DNA of 64,000 nt from Salinisphaera sp. G21_0 (GCF_017744115.1 NZ_JAGHQW010000006.1:93822-157821), one strand, 5' to 3'; positions 10,170-20,152 are shown, numbered from the stretch's first letter. The notes: a model not told the origin generated them from the letters alone. Numbers and translations: made by a program.

Positions 10170-11381
10170 CTATTGAGCAGCAGCCTGTTCCTTTTCCTTT
10201 CCTGACTGCAGACTTGCCGCCTTACGTGACTGAATCGCTTTATTGATCAAGGCAACAATACCCTTGTTGCCACGTTGGCCTGCTACCTGGCGGGGGGTAT
10301 TCGATCTCCGGCATGTTCCCAGGACGCAGCCAACCTTTGCTTGTTCCGGGTCAGCACCGTGCTCCAGCAGCATCAACACAATAGGCCTGTATAGGGCCGA
10401 AGCTGCAGCGTAGAGCGGGGTTACCCCGTCTTTGTTGGCGGTATTCACCAGGGCATTGCCAAGCTCGGCTCTTTCTGAATCCGGCACTTTACTGATGACC
10501 GCCATTATGTCCTGGACAATCCTGACAAACCCACCATGTGCAGCAATCAATAGCGGAGTAGCACCATAGACGTCAGTGGCATTCACTACCTGCCTGACAA
10601 CCTTGCTCCGCTCTGATTCCGGTACCGCTGAAACAGACTCCAGCAGTAATTTTATGATCCTGCTATTGCCCATGCGGGCAGCCAGATGGAGCGGCTGCCT
10701 CTCGCCCTTGCCCTTGCCCTGCTTTTCAGGGGCCAGCACCTCAATCATGGTATCGGCTCTTTTGGTCTCCGGCGAGGATTCCAGGACCTGCAGGAAGCAG
10801 GATACCATTCGGTCATCGCCTCTTATGATTGCTTCACACAGTGGGGTTTGGCCATTGTTGTGGGCAGCATTCATGACTGCCACCAGGGCCCGGGGAATAT
10901 CTGCCTCAGGCAGTGGCAGCAGGTAGTTCAGGAAAGTTGCCACGACCCACTCATGGGCATTCTGAGTGGCAAGATAAAACGGGGTCACGCCATTTTTTTT
11001 ATGGCGGGGTGTCATGAGCATGATGGTGACATTTGCCTTTTCTGCCTCCGATACATCCTGCAAGGCGGTATTCAACAGGCATTCTGTGGCCTCCTTATGA
11101 CCGTCCTGGGCAGTGATATGGAGTGGAGAAACCGGTTGGTCAGTCACGCCGGACGGGGCTGTCCGTTGCGCGAGGCCGGAGTCTTCGGCCAGTAACTCCC
11201 GGAGCCAGATCAGGTTATTATTGCGGCAGGCGGCCAGTACTGGTGCCTCGTTCAACGGATTTGAGCGGTCATCACCATCGCTGATCCCGGTATCCGGTGC
11301 CGCCAGATCCTGCAAAGGGACCTCCTCGACAGGCTGTGGATGGGAGCTGGAAGGGACACTTTCACTCTGGATCGTATTCAT
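10170..11381 (-). CDS. Ankyrin repeat protein
   Basis: A 403-residue protein with about six degenerate ankyrin repeats from residue 40 to 365. Examples are SPLHITAQDGHKEATECLL, TPLCEAIIRGDDRMVSCFL, QPLHLAARMGNSRIIKLLL, TPLLIAAHGGFVRIVQDIM and TPLYAAASALYRPIVLMLLEHGAD. The N-terminal 40 residues are Ser/Pro/acidic and the C-terminus is basic and Gln/Ala-rich. No signal peptide is seen. Ankyrin proteins in host-associated bacteria often act as secreted effectors binding host proteins, but no target is implied here. A short AGGT-type ribosome site precedes the ATG. Confidence 0.88.
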   Translation of the reverse strand: MNTIQSESVPSSSHPQPVEEVPLQDLAAPDTGISDGDDRSNPLNEAPVLAACRNNNLIWLRELLAEDSGLAQRTAPSGVTDQPVSPLHITAQDGHKEATECLLNTALQDVSEAEKANVTIMLMTPRHKKNGVTPFYLATQNAHEWVVATFLNYLLPLPEADIPRALVAVMNAAHNNGQTPLCEAIIRGDDRMVSCFLQVLESSPETKRADTMIEVLAPEKQGKGKGERQPLHLAARMGNSRIIKLLLESVSAVPESERSKVVRQVVNATDVYGATPLLIAAHGGFVRIVQDIMAVISKVPDSERAELGNALVNTANKDGVTPLYAAASALYRPIVLMLLEHGADPEQAKVGCVLGTCRRSNTPRQVAGQRGNKGIVALINKAIQSRKAASLQSGKEKEQAAAQ

Positions 11382-11653
11382 GACTATTAACCTGGTGGCA
11401 TGGATGAAGAACGTTTGGAACTCATAGTATGGTTTGTAACTGGTTTATTGGTTATTGGATTTTTTACCAAATCGCTCAAGAAAGCGCTCTAAAGACTCCA
11501 GAATCTTAAGTTCAGCATACCGGTGCTTTTCTCTTGGCAAATTGGCTGACAAAAATTCTGCATCATCCCTGCATGATTTTTCCTGAGCGATCGACAGATC
11601 AAGCCCTACTGTTTACTAAATCTGTTTGTCTTGAAAAACCAGGCACAATATTG

Positions 11654-12070
11654 CTACTTAACGGAATTCATGATTCTTTTAGCCATTTCGATTGCTATCA
11701 AACCAGCATTATCCCCATTATCTCGATCGTATAGCCTGGTATCAGCAACATCACCACTGATATTGGTTTTAATTATCCGTCCATCAACATAGCCAAAACT
11801 CAAGCGTAAGTTTCTTTCAGTATGCTGTTGGGCTCTTTCTATACTCATATTTTTCAGAACTCTGGGAGCATAAGCCCCATTACCTTGAGGCTTTGAATTA
11901 TTGAATAAAGCCATTAATACAATTGCTTTATCGAGTCCTGAAATGGAGACTTTGTGAGGGCCAAGTGAGGCACCTGAATTCGATGTTGAAGAGTTGGTTT
12001 GTTCCTGTGGCGATGTAACTGCCGCTGATGAAGTGCCTTGTATAGGTTGCATTGCATTAATATCCTCCAT
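11654..12070 (-). CDS. Small hypothetical protein with Ser/Thr/Gln-rich N-terminus
   Basis: A 138-residue protein of unknown function. Residues 1-45 are Ser/Thr/Gln-rich and disordered-looking. The rest is a compact domain (IERAQQHTERNLRLSFGYVDGR...NISGDVADTRLYDRD). The ATG at 12070 lacks a ribosome site. The next ATG (12052, giving 132 residues beginning MQPIQG) has GGAGG eleven bases upstream and is the more likely true start. The disordered N-terminus would suit a secreted effector, which is speculation. Confidence 0.6.
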   Translation of the reverse strand: MEDINAMQPIQGTSSAAVTSPQEQTNSSTSNSGASLGPHKVSISGLDKAIVLMALFNNSKPQGNGAYAPRVLKNMSIERAQQHTERNLRLSFGYVDGRIIKTNISGDVADTRLYDRDNGDNAGLIAIEMAKRIMNSVK

Positions 12071-12240
12071 TGTTTATCGACAACAACAGACAACAACCTA
12101 CTAAATAAGTTCGATTATTTGAAAATGGAATAGCCTGATGATCCAAATTAACGACAGGTGTTTAATTATGGAAGCCCTAAGCCCTCACGGCTTCGCTGGG
12201 GCCCTCATGGCCAACGACGGGTCCCTTCGATGCACTGACT

Positions 12241-12265
12241 GCTGGCTTTAACAGCCAGCTTTTTT
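12241..12265 (+). terminator. Orphan rho-independent terminator
   Basis: A 7-bp stem (GCTGGCT / AGCCAGC) with a 5-nt loop is followed by six T on the plus strand. No plus-strand gene lies upstream, and the flanking genes read leftward. It is either the tail of a lost gene or acts against antisense transcription. Confidence 0.5.
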
Positions 12266-12326
12266 CCTGGTAGCATCGCAAAATCGAGCCTGGCTCACAG
12301 TAACAATATCTCCCTTCCCCGCTTTC

Positions 12327-13544
12327 TTACTGGATAAGTTTCAACAGTAGCCCCTCTTCCAGAAGCGCCCTCCTTACCAGGGTAAACCCGCCATACCATG
12401 GGCTGTCGTAAAGTGTTGAGTAAACGACGCTGGTTTCAAGGTTTTCATTGATTGAAACCGTCTGCGTTTTCAGACAATGTTTGATCACCGGGTGGATAAT
12501 CGTGGCAGCGGCACAGATTTCACCGGCAAGCACCACCGTGTCCGGTCGCAGCAAGTTGACACTCATGGCTATTGCTCTGCCAAGGTTACCGGCGGCTTCT
12601 TTCAGTAGATCATTTGCCAGCTGATCGCCCTCGTTCGCGGCATGACAGATTGCCAGGATATCCGCCTTTTTTGTCTGGCTGATATTTAACAGACTGGGAA
12701 CACCAGACGCCAGCAGTTTATGACAGCGCTTTTCTATGGCCGGATTACAGACCAAAGTTTCCAGGCAGCCATAGTTACCGCAGTAACACCGTTCTCCAAG
12801 CGGGTCGATCTGAATATGGCCAATCTCGCCAACGGTCAGGGTACTGCCTTCATAGAGCTTGTCGTCCAGAATCATGCCAGCCCCCACCCCGTTATGGACG
12901 CTGACAAAGAGGCTATTTTTAAATCCACGGCTGACGCCAAAGTGGTACTCAGCCAGCGCCATGGACGAAATAAAGTTGTTGATAAAACAGGGAAGCCCCA
13001 ATGCGTCAGACACCTGCTCTGCCAGGGGGAGATTGCTGACAGAAAGGTGGGGCATGAAAGTAATAATCCCTTTGGCGGAATTGATCAGGCCGGGTGTTGT
13101 TATGCCAACACCGGCCAGACAACGAATATGCTTCTTATGGGTTTTGAGGAATTTTCTCAGTGTGGCAATCAGCTGCCTGGAAAATTCCACCTGATTCAAA
13201 GGCTGAATAGGCTCTGAGTATTCTGCCAGCAGCTTGCCTGACAGGTCACACAACCCCAGGTGGAGTTTGGTTCTGCCTGCCCTTGCTGCAAGAATCTGGA
13301 TCTGGCCCTGCCTTGGAGCCAGCGATATGGCCCGACGCCCCCGTTCAGAGGTCTGCTGTTCCTGTTCAACAATCAGGCCGACTTCCATCAGCTGTCGGGT
13401 GATACGGGTCACGCTACCGGCAGCCAGACGACATTGTCTGGCTATCTGGATTCTCGAGATGGAGCCATGATCAACAATCGCTTTGTAAACCGCAGAAATG
13501 TTCCGCTCTTTTACGAAGTCCAGATTGGCAATTACTGTCGTCAT
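12327..13544 (-). CDS. nagC: ROK-family transcriptional regulator of GlcNAc genes (NagC)
   Basis: A 405-residue ROK repressor. The N-terminal winged helix-turn-helix spans about residues 12-70 (SRIQIARQCRLAAGSVTRITRQL). The sugar-kinase-like ROK domain has the effector/zinc region GEIGHIQIDPLGERCYCGNYGCLE with its characteristic cysteines. In E. coli NagC represses nag genes and is released by GlcNAc-6-phosphate. Here it is the last gene of a nagB-nagA-nagC operon, overlapping nagA by 4 bp, which supports NagC over Mlc. The likely targets are the palindromes at 15594-15708. Confidence 0.93.
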   Translation of the reverse strand: MTTVIANLDFVKERNISAVYKAIVDHGSISRIQIARQCRLAAGSVTRITRQLMEVGLIVEQEQQTSERGRRAISLAPRQGQIQILAARAGRTKLHLGLCDLSGKLLAEYSEPIQPLNQVEFSRQLIATLRKFLKTHKKHIRCLAGVGITTPGLINSAKGIITFMPHLSVSNLPLAEQVSDALGLPCFINNFISSMALAEYHFGVSRGFKNSLFVSVHNGVGAGMILDDKLYEGSTLTVGEIGHIQIDPLGERCYCGNYGCLETLVCNPAIEKRCHKLLASGVPSLLNISQTKKADILAICHAANEGDQLANDLLKEAAGNLGRAIAMSVNLLRPDTVVLAGEICAAATIIHPVIKHCLKTQTVSINENLETSVVYSTLYDSPWYGGFTLVRRALLEEGLLLKLIQ

Positions 13545-14731
13545 TTTTGTAGTTTCAGCTCACCACCGCTCACCGTACCCAGCAGGGTAAAGTTGTCATC
13601 GAAAATGGCAAGGTTGGCAAACTGCCCAACCGCAATGCTGCCCATCTGACTTTCAACATGAATGGCTTTTGCTGCATTGACGGTAGCCATGCGAATCACC
13701 GCCTGAGGCTCAATCCCCGCCCGTACGCTATTGGCAACCGCTGCAATCATAGTGAGTACGGAGCCGGCAAGGGTTCCATCCGCGTTGGAGCACTTGCCAT
13801 CTTTGTGGTAGATAGTTTGTCCGGCAAAGACAAAGGTTTCCATATCGGTGCCAGCGGGAGTGGTTGCATCGGTCACCAGCACCAGACGGTCCTGCATCAG
13901 ACGATGGGCGATACGCAGGTTTTCCCAGGACAGGTGAAGACCGTCAGCAATGATACCGGCACCCAGAGCATGACTGTCAAAAACGGCACCTACCACACCA
14001 GGCTCGCGGCTGCCCAGGGGGCTCATGGCGTTATGGAGATGAGTGGCAAAGGTGGCACCCGCTTGTTCTGCCGCTTTAGCCTGCTCACAGGTGGCATTGG
14101 TATGGCCGATGGACACGATAATGCCCGCTTTACTCAGCTTTTCAATGGTTCCTTCCGGGCAGACTTCCGGTGCCAGTGTCACCATGGCAATGACGTCGGC
14201 ATTGTCACAGAAAAAGTCGATCATTGCGCAAGAGGGCGTACGGATGAAGTCCTGATCATGAATGCCTTTGCGCTGAGGGTTCAGGTAAGGGCCTTCCAGA
14301 TGAATGCCGGGTACGCGATCCGGATGCCTGGCCATGTATTCACGGGTGACCTTAACCGCTTGTCGTATATCCTCATCACTGCTGGTAATCAGCGTAGGCA
14401 GAAATGCCGTACAACCTGAGCGGAGGTTGGTCTCGTGCATGATGTCCAGCGTATTGGTGGAGATATCACTGTTAAAAAGAACACCACCACAGCCGTTTAA
14501 TTGCAGGTCGATAAAACCAGGGCTTAACGTAAGACCGCCGATGTCTACTTTTTTCAGGCTATCGGTACCCTGATGATCACCGGCAATATCCTCTGCCTTG
14601 CCAATGGCCGAAATTCGGCCATTCTCTATAATGATGGTATCAAACGACGACTGCTCTGGGTCACCGGTTAACGGTTTGAAATTAACCAGTGCGTAACTCT
14701 TTTCCGGGCTGATGGCCAGATCCGCAGACAT
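13541..14731 (-). CDS. nagA: N-acetylglucosamine-6-phosphate deacetylase
   Basis: It hydrolyses GlcNAc-6-phosphate to glucosamine-6-phosphate and acetate. Amidohydrolase-family motifs are visible: LSPGFIDLQLNGCGG, HLEGPYLNPQRKGIHD, IVSIGHTNA, ATHLHNAM and LVTDATTPAGTD with the catalytic Asp. A longer frame begins at 14761 but would overlap nagB by 29 bp. The ATG at 14731 has AAGGA ten bases upstream, directly follows the nagB stop and gives 396 residues, close to the family norm. The gene is translationally coupled to nagC by a 4-bp overlap. Confidence 0.96.
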   Translation of the reverse strand: MSADLAISPEKSYALVNFKPLTGDPEQSSFDTIIIENGRISAIGKAEDIAGDHQGTDSLKKVDIGGLTLSPGFIDLQLNGCGGVLFNSDISTNTLDIMHETNLRSGCTAFLPTLITSSDEDIRQAVKVTREYMARHPDRVPGIHLEGPYLNPQRKGIHDQDFIRTPSCAMIDFFCDNADVIAMVTLAPEVCPEGTIEKLSKAGIIVSIGHTNATCEQAKAAEQAGATFATHLHNAMSPLGSREPGVVGAVFDSHALGAGIIADGLHLSWENLRIAHRLMQDRLVLVTDATTPAGTDMETFVFAGQTIYHKDGKCSNADGTLAGSVLTMIAAVANSVRAGIEPQAVIRMATVNAAKAIHVESQMGSIAVGQFANLAIFDDNFTLLGTVSGGELKLQK

Positions 14732-14732
14732 T

Positions 14733-15533
14733 TCAAAAGTCCTTGATGTTTTCAGACTCAATATCCTGGAAGTAGCGCAGAGTGCGAACTTTCAGATCCA
14801 GGGTTGCAGGGTCATCACAGATCATCATCGCTTTTGGATGAAGCTGCAGGGCTGAGATTGTCCACATATGGTTTACTGATCCTTCAACCGTGGCCTGAAC
14901 CGCACGGGATTTATCAGAGCCAGTGGCCAGAATCATCAGCTCACGGGAGTCCAGAACCGTTCCGACACCCACGGTAAGCGCCAGTTTTGGTACCTGGCTG
15001 ATGTCCTGATCAAAGAAGCGTGCGTTGGCTTCACGGGTTTCAGTGGTCAGCGTCTTCAGGCGGGTACGGGAGGATAGTGAAGAACCGGGTTCATTAAATG
15101 CGATGTGCCCATCGTGTCCGACACCACCCATAAACAGCTCAATGCCGCCATAACCTTTAATCGCTGTTTCGTAGCGCAGGCACTCGGCTTCCAGATTTTC
15201 TGCGTTACCGTCCAGAAAGTTAATGTTCGCTGCCGGGATATCCACATGATCAAAGAAGTGGCGGTGCATGAACATTCGGTAGCATTCCGGGTGATCGGCA
15301 GGCAGGCCAACGTATTCGTCCATGTTGAAGGTAACAACATGGGCAAAGCTTACCTCCCCTTCCCTGTGCAGGCGAACCAGTTCCTGATATGTCGGGATGG
15401 GTGTGCCGCCGGTTGGCAGGCCGAGAACAAAGGGGCGTTCAGGAGTCGGATTAAATGCCTTGATCCGGCTGACAATGTATCGAGCAGCCCAACGACCAAC
15501 GGCTGCCTTGTCTTTCAGAGGTATAAAGCGCAT
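14733..15533 (-). CDS. nagB: Glucosamine-6-phosphate deaminase
   Basis: It converts glucosamine-6-phosphate to fructose-6-phosphate and ammonia, linking amino-sugar use to glycolysis. The 266 residues match the hexameric NagB family. Motifs include [34 protein letters not shown] with the catalytic Asp, and [23 protein letters not shown]. It is the first gene of the leftward nag operon, facing nagE across a 244-bp regulatory gap. Confidence 0.97.
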   Translation of the reverse strand: MRFIPLKDKAAVGRWAARYIVSRIKAFNPTPERPFVLGLPTGGTPIPTYQELVRLHREGEVSFAHVVTFNMDEYVGLPADHPECYRMFMHRHFFDHVDIPAANINFLDGNAENLEAECLRYETAIKGYGGIELFMGGVGHDGHIAFNEPGSSLSSRTRLKTLTTETREANARFFDQDISQVPKLALTVGVGTVLDSRELMILATGSDKSRAVQATVEGSVNHMWTISALQLHPKAMMICDDPATLDLKVRTLRYFQDIESENIKDF

Positions 15534-15593
15534 GTCGTAAACTCCAGGTTTCTCTAATCTGCTCAGGGGATGATGTTATGCATCATAGCTTAT

Positions 15594-15614
15594 TTATTTT
15601 TTGATGGAAAATAA
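15594..15614. promoter_or_regulatory. Putative NagC operator, nagB side
   Basis: The AT-rich palindrome TTATTTT-N7-AAAATAA lies 60 bp before the nagB start. ROK repressors of the NagC/Mlc type bind AT-flanked palindromes of this kind. It pairs with a second site 93 bp away, centre to centre. The assignment is inferred from position and symmetry. Confidence 0.5.
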
Positions 15615-15685
15615 AGGCGGTTGGCAATGTGCTCAACGGGTAGAAAATGTCTTTAAGTGATGATCTGGGTCAATGTATTCGCTTT

Positions 15686-15708
15686 TTTATTTTTCTTTGA
15701 AAAATAAA
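15686..15708. promoter_or_regulatory. Putative NagC operator, nagE side
   Basis: The perfect palindrome TTTATTTTT-N5-AAAAATAAA lies 70 bp before nagE. A TATAAA sequence further downstream at about 15751 could be the nagE -10 element. Two operators about nine helical turns apart would allow a NagC repression loop over the divergent promoters, as described for E. coli nagE-nagB. Confidence 0.5.
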
Positions 15709-15777
15709 TCAGTAAAATTCCGCGCCACACAGAACGAGACACACTCTCACTATAAAGAATTAAATGGTTGATCAGTC

Positions 15778-17553
15778 ATGAACATCTTGGGTTACTTGCA
15801 GAAACTCGGTAAGGCGCTGATGCTGCCTATTGCCGTTCTTCCTGTCGCAGCTTTGCTGCTGCGTCTGGGCCAGCCTGATTTGCTGGATATTCCCTTTATG
15901 GCGCAGGCGGGTAACGCGATTTTCAGTAATCTGGCGTTGCTGTTCGCCATGGGCATCGCCTTAGGCCTGGCGGTAGACGGCGCTGGTGCTGCAGTGATCG
16001 CGGGTGCTGTTGGCTTTTTTATTTTGAAAGCCACGACGGCAACCATTAATCCAGATATCGATATGTCCTTCTTCGGCGGTATCATCAGCGGTATCGTTGC
16101 CGGTCATTCCTACAACCGATTTCATGCGGTGTCGCTGCCAGCTTATCTTGGCTTCTTCAGCGGCAAGCGTCTGGTACCGATCATGACCGGTCTGTTTATG
16201 CTGGTGATCGGCTGGGCCTGTGGTCATATCTGGCCTGGTATTCAAAATGGTATTGATGCTTTTGGTCACGGTGTTGCCGGCTCTGGTGCGGTTGGCCAGT
16301 TTGTATACGGTACCCTGAACCGTGGCCTGATTCCTTTCGGTCTGCATCATGTTATGAACTCTTATTTCTGGTTTGGTCTGGGTGACTTTACCAACGCTGC
16401 CGGTGACGTGGTCTACGGTGATCTGCATCGCTTCTTTGCCGGTGATCCGACGGCCGGGGTGTTTATGACCGGTTTCTTCCCGGTGATGATGTTTGGTCTG
16501 CCGGCAGCGGCCCTGGCCATGTACCTGACGGCTGATAAGAGCCGTCGTGCACAGGTTGGTGGTGTGCTTTTCTCGGTTGCCCTGACGGCATTCCTGACCG
16601 GTATTACCGAGCCTCTGGAATTCATGTTTATGTTCCTGGCACCCGGGCTGTATGCTGCTCACGCTGTGCTGACCGGTGCTTCCCTTGTGGTAACCAATGC
16701 CATGGGCGTTCTGACGGGCTTTGGCTTTTCCGCCGGTTTGTTTGACATGGTGCTAAACTGGGGTCTGGCAACGAAGCCATGGACTCTGGTGGTTATTGGT
16801 CTGGCATTCGCTGTCATCTACTTCTGCGTTTTCTACTTCGCCATCAAGATGTTTAACCTGAAAACACCGGGTCGTGAAGATGAAGACGATTCTTCAATTG
16901 AGAGTGTGGCGGCGGTAGATATAAACAAGCAGGGGATGGGCGACAATGGTTATCTGGCTCGCCAGTTCACCAAAGCGATAGGTGGTCTGGATAACATCAC
17001 CAATATCGACGCCTGCATTACCCGTCTGCGCCTGACCCTGAAAGACCCTTCTGTGGCTGATGAGCGTGTCATCAAGGCACTGGGTGCCAGCGGTATGATT
17101 CGTGTCGGTGATAAGAACCTGCAGATTATTCTTGGTCCAAAGGCGGAAATCATTGCCGGTAAGATGAAAAAAATTGCAGCTACTGAAGATCTGAGTGCTA
17201 TCCAGTTGCCAGGTCAGGCTCAGCAAGTAGCGGCGGCTATTTCTCAGAAGACAGTGAAAAAAGAAGTGGAAGTAAAAGATACTACTCTGTTCGCCCGTCA
17301 GTGCCTGAAAGTGCTGGGTGGCCATCAAAACGTGACTCAGATTGATGCCTGTGTCTCTCGCCTGCGTCTGACGCTGAAAGATACTGCCAGCGTCAGTGAT
17401 GATCGTATTAAGGCGCTGGGGGCAGCGGCGGTGGTTCGTGTGGGTGACAAGAACCTGCAAATCGTCGTCGGTCCCCAGGCTGAAATGATTGCTGATGAAA
17501 TGAAAAAGATCCCGGTGACGGATGATCTTGCCAATGTTGAGGTTTCTGCATGA
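15778..17553 (+). CDS. nagE: PTS GlcNAc-specific permease, IIC with two IIB domains
   Basis: The transporter takes up and phosphorylates N-acetylglucosamine. Residues 1-365 are the IIC membrane domain (LGKALMLPIAVLPVAALLL, PFGLHHVMNSYFWF, GITEPLEFMFMFLAPGLY). Two complete IIB domains follow, each with the phosphorylated cysteine: C413 in NIDACITRLRL and C525 in QIDACVSRLRL. Each also has a VRVGDKNLQI strand. E. coli NagE has one IIB and a IIA; here IIA is instead in NagF. It overlaps nagF by 4 bp and is divergent from nagB. Confidence 0.95.
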   Translation: MNILGYLQKLGKALMLPIAVLPVAALLLRLGQPDLLDIPFMAQAGNAIFSNLALLFAMGIALGLAVDGAGAAVIAGAVGFFILKATTATINPDIDMSFFGGIISGIVAGHSYNRFHAVSLPAYLGFFSGKRLVPIMTGLFMLVIGWACGHIWPGIQNGIDAFGHGVAGSGAVGQFVYGTLNRGLIPFGLHHVMNSYFWFGLGDFTNAAGDVVYGDLHRFFAGDPTAGVFMTGFFPVMMFGLPAAALAMYLTADKSRRAQVGGVLFSVALTAFLTGITEPLEFMFMFLAPGLYAAHAVLTGASLVVTNAMGVLTGFGFSAGLFDMVLNWGLATKPWTLVVIGLAFAVIYFCVFYFAIKMFNLKTPGREDEDDSSIESVAAVDINKQGMGDNGYLARQFTKAIGGLDNITNIDACITRLRLTLKDPSVADERVIKALGASGMIRVGDKNLQIILGPKAEIIAGKMKKIAATEDLSAIQLPGQAQQVAAAISQKTVKKEVEVKDTTLFARQCLKVLGGHQNVTQIDACVSRLRLTLKDTASVSDDRIKALGAAAVVRVGDKNLQIVVGPQAEMIADEMKKIPVTDDLANVEVSA

Positions 17554-20129
17554 CGCTCTGTGATCGAGATGACAAAAAGCAAGATGACAAAAAAGAGGGC
17601 AAACCTTGCCAACTGTCACTGGTTGCGCCTTTGTCCGGAATGCTGTTATCCATCGAGGAATCCACTGACCCGGTATTTGCTGGTCGGCTGATCGGTGACG
17701 GTATTGCGATCAACCCGACGGATTCTGTGGTGCTGGCACCGTGCGCCGGTACCATCAGCCAGCTGCATGACGCCAGACATGCCGTGGCCATCAAGACAGA
17801 TTCCGGTGTAGAAGTGTTGATCCATGTGGGCATCGATACTGTTGTTCTGCGTGGTGAAGGCTTTGAGACCAACGTCAAAATAGGCGACAAAGTGACTGTT
17901 GGTCAGCAGCTGCTGTCGTTTGATCCTGAGTTTGTCGGAGCCAGGGCGGCCAGCCTGCAGACCGCGATTATGATCACTACCGGTGAAACCGGTGTGGTTG
18001 TTAATCCCCGCACCGAAGTAAAAGCGGGGCAGGATACCGTATTTGCCATTGGGGCTGAGCCTGAAAAGGAGATGTCCACCGAGAGCAAATACAGCCGTCA
18101 GGACAGCATTACCCTGACAGAAGATTTTGTGCTGAAGAACCCACTGGGTCTTCATGCCCGTCCTTCTGCCACTCTGATTCAGATTATCAAACGCTTCAAT
18201 TCTGACGTGATGATTCTGAATAAAGATAATGGCAAAGAAAGCAAGGCCAACAGTCTGACTGCTCTGATGGGGCTTCAAACGGTGCTGGGTTCTAACCTGC
18301 AAATCACCGTCACCGGCCCTGATGCCAAAGAGGCGATGGAAGCCATCCTCGATGGTTTTCGCAGCGGCCTGGGTGAAGCCGTTGCCGACGTGCTGCCGGT
18401 TGCAGATGAAGCCATGGAAGAGGAAGCGCCACTGCTTGGACCGGTAGAAGGCTCCGATGGTCGTTTACCCGGCGTGAAAGCGGCACCGGGCATGGCCATT
18501 GGTAAGCTGCACCATCTGGTTCATGAACTGCCCAGCTACCCGGAAGAGGGTGTTGGTGTCAGCGATGAGCTGGGTCAGCTTGGCTACGGTATCCAGAAAG
18601 CCCGGGAGTCCCTGCAGCAGCTGGTTGCCAAAATGGAAGCGGATCACGTGGGTGGTCATGCGGAAGTTTTTGTTGCCCATCAGCAGTTACTGGAAGACCC
18701 GGCAATCAGTGACCGTGCCCGTGAACTGATTGAAGCAGGCAAGAGCGCCATGTGGTCGTGGCACAGAAGTTTTCTGGCGGAAGCGGATGAAATGCGCAAG
18801 CTGGATAACCCGCTGCTGGCGGCCCGGGCCATCGATGTAGAAGACGTTGGTCTTCGGGTTCTGCGCTACCTGATGGGCGTTGAAGGTGGCACCGATCAGC
18901 TGCCGGAAAACACCATTCTCTGTCTGGAAGATATTACCCCTTCCGAAGTGGTGACTCTGGATCGCAAGCGCGTGATTGGTATCGTGACCCTGCATGGTGG
19001 TGCGACTTCCCATGCGGCGATTCTGGCCGGTTCCCTGGGTATTCCTTACCTGGTCAACGTACCGGGCAGTGTTCGTCAGTACGAGAACGGTACCGATGTT
19101 ATCCTGAACACCAACAAGGGTTACATGCTGGTTAATCCTACTCAGGAAGAGATCGACAGAACCGTTGCCCGCCAGGAGCGTGCGGCGGCTGAGCATGCAG
19201 CGGCGCTGCAAGTGGCTGACCAGCCTGCAGTGACTCTGGATGGCCACCATGTTGAGATCGCTGCCAATATCGCCAACCAGGACGATGCGGAAAAAGCGGT
19301 CAAAATGGGTGCTGAAGCGGTAGGTCTGCTGCGTTCCGAGTTCCTCTATATGGAGCGTGCTACCGAACCCACCATGGATGAGCAGATAAAAGCCTACGAA
19401 GGTATTCTGGATGCTATGGGTAAAGATCGTCCGGTCATTATCCGTACTCTGGACGTCGGTGGTGACAAGCCTCTGGCTTATCTGCCCCTGCCAAAAGAGG
19501 AGAACCCATTCCTGGGTGAACGTGGCGTGCGTATCGGTATTAACCGTCCGGCCATGCTGCGCAAGCAGGTTCGTGCGATCCTGAAGGCGGCTCATGCCGG
19601 TCATGCCCGTATCATGTTCCCGATGATCAGCTCCCTGGATGAATTCCGTGCCGTGAAAAAGCTGGTGCTGGAAGAGCAGGAGACGGCGGGTGTCACCGTT
19701 GAAGTGGGTATTATGATTGAGGTGCCGTCCGCTGCACTGCTGGCCGATCATTTCGCCAAAGAAGTGGACTTCTTCTCTATCGGTACCAATGACCTGACCC
19801 AGTACACCCTGGCCGTTGACCGTGGTCATCCAAAACTGGCGGCACGGGTCGATGGTCTTCACCCTGCGGTATTGCGCCTGATCGATATGACGGTGAAAGC
19901 AGCCAACAAAGAAGGCAAGTGGACGGGGATCTGTGGCAGCCTGGCCAGTGACCCGAATGCAGTGCCTATTCTGGTCGGCCTGGGTGTTCAGGAACTGTCC
20001 ATCAGTGTCCCTGCAATCCCGGTGGTTAAGGCTCGCGTTCGCAGTCTGAACTATAAGCAGTGCCAGAGCCTGGCCCGTGAAGCGCTGACTCTGGATTCAG
20101 TAGAAGACGTAAGACGTTTGACTGCCTGA
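17550..20129 (+). CDS. nagF: PTS multiphosphoryl transfer protein (IIA-HPr-EI)
   Basis: An 859-residue fusion carrying all soluble PTS steps. The glucose-type IIA domain (residues 25-165) has active-site H92 in LIHVGIDTV. HPr (about 190-275) has H202 in GLHARPSA. Enzyme I (about 310-859) has phosphohistidine H488 in HGGATSHAAILAG, the PEP-binding LDVGGDKPLAYLP and FSIGTNDLTQYTLAVDR. Phosphate would pass PEP to EI to HPr to IIA to the two NagE IIB domains. The layout equals Pseudomonas NagF. The ATG overlaps the nagE stop, so translation is coupled. A terminator follows at 20153. Confidence 0.95.
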   Translation: MTLCDRDDKKQDDKKEGKPCQLSLVAPLSGMLLSIEESTDPVFAGRLIGDGIAINPTDSVVLAPCAGTISQLHDARHAVAIKTDSGVEVLIHVGIDTVVLRGEGFETNVKIGDKVTVGQQLLSFDPEFVGARAASLQTAIMITTGETGVVVNPRTEVKAGQDTVFAIGAEPEKEMSTESKYSRQDSITLTEDFVLKNPLGLHARPSATLIQIIKRFNSDVMILNKDNGKESKANSLTALMGLQTVLGSNLQITVTGPDAKEAMEAILDGFRSGLGEAVADVLPVADEAMEEEAPLLGPVEGSDGRLPGVKAAPGMAIGKLHHLVHELPSYPEEGVGVSDELGQLGYGIQKARESLQQLVAKMEADHVGGHAEVFVAHQQLLEDPAISDRARELIEAGKSAMWSWHRSFLAEADEMRKLDNPLLAARAIDVEDVGLRVLRYLMGVEGGTDQLPENTILCLEDITPSEVVTLDRKRVIGIVTLHGGATSHAAILAGSLGIPYLVNVPGSVRQYENGTDVILNTNKGYMLVNPTQEEIDRTVARQERAAAEHAAALQVADQPAVTLDGHHVEIAANIANQDDAEKAVKMGAEAVGLLRSEFLYMERATEPTMDEQIKAYEGILDAMGKDRPVIIRTLDVGGDKPLAYLPLPKEENPFLGERGVRIGINRPAMLRKQVRAILKAAHAGHARIMFPMISSLDEFRAVKKLVLEEQETAGVTVEVGIMIEVPSAALLADHFAKEVDFFSIGTNDLTQYTLAVDRGHPKLAARVDGLHPAVLRLIDMTVKAANKEGKWTGICGSLASDPNAVPILVGLGVQELSISVPAIPVVKARVRSLNYKQCQSLAREALTLDSVEDVRRLTA

Positions 20130-20152
20130 TCGCAGACGATCATCTTGCTGAC

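Noticed and set aside
18687..19862. 391-codon minus-strand frame
   Set aside because: Lies wholly inside nagF on the opposite strand; its composition mirrors the coding strand and no family features are seen.
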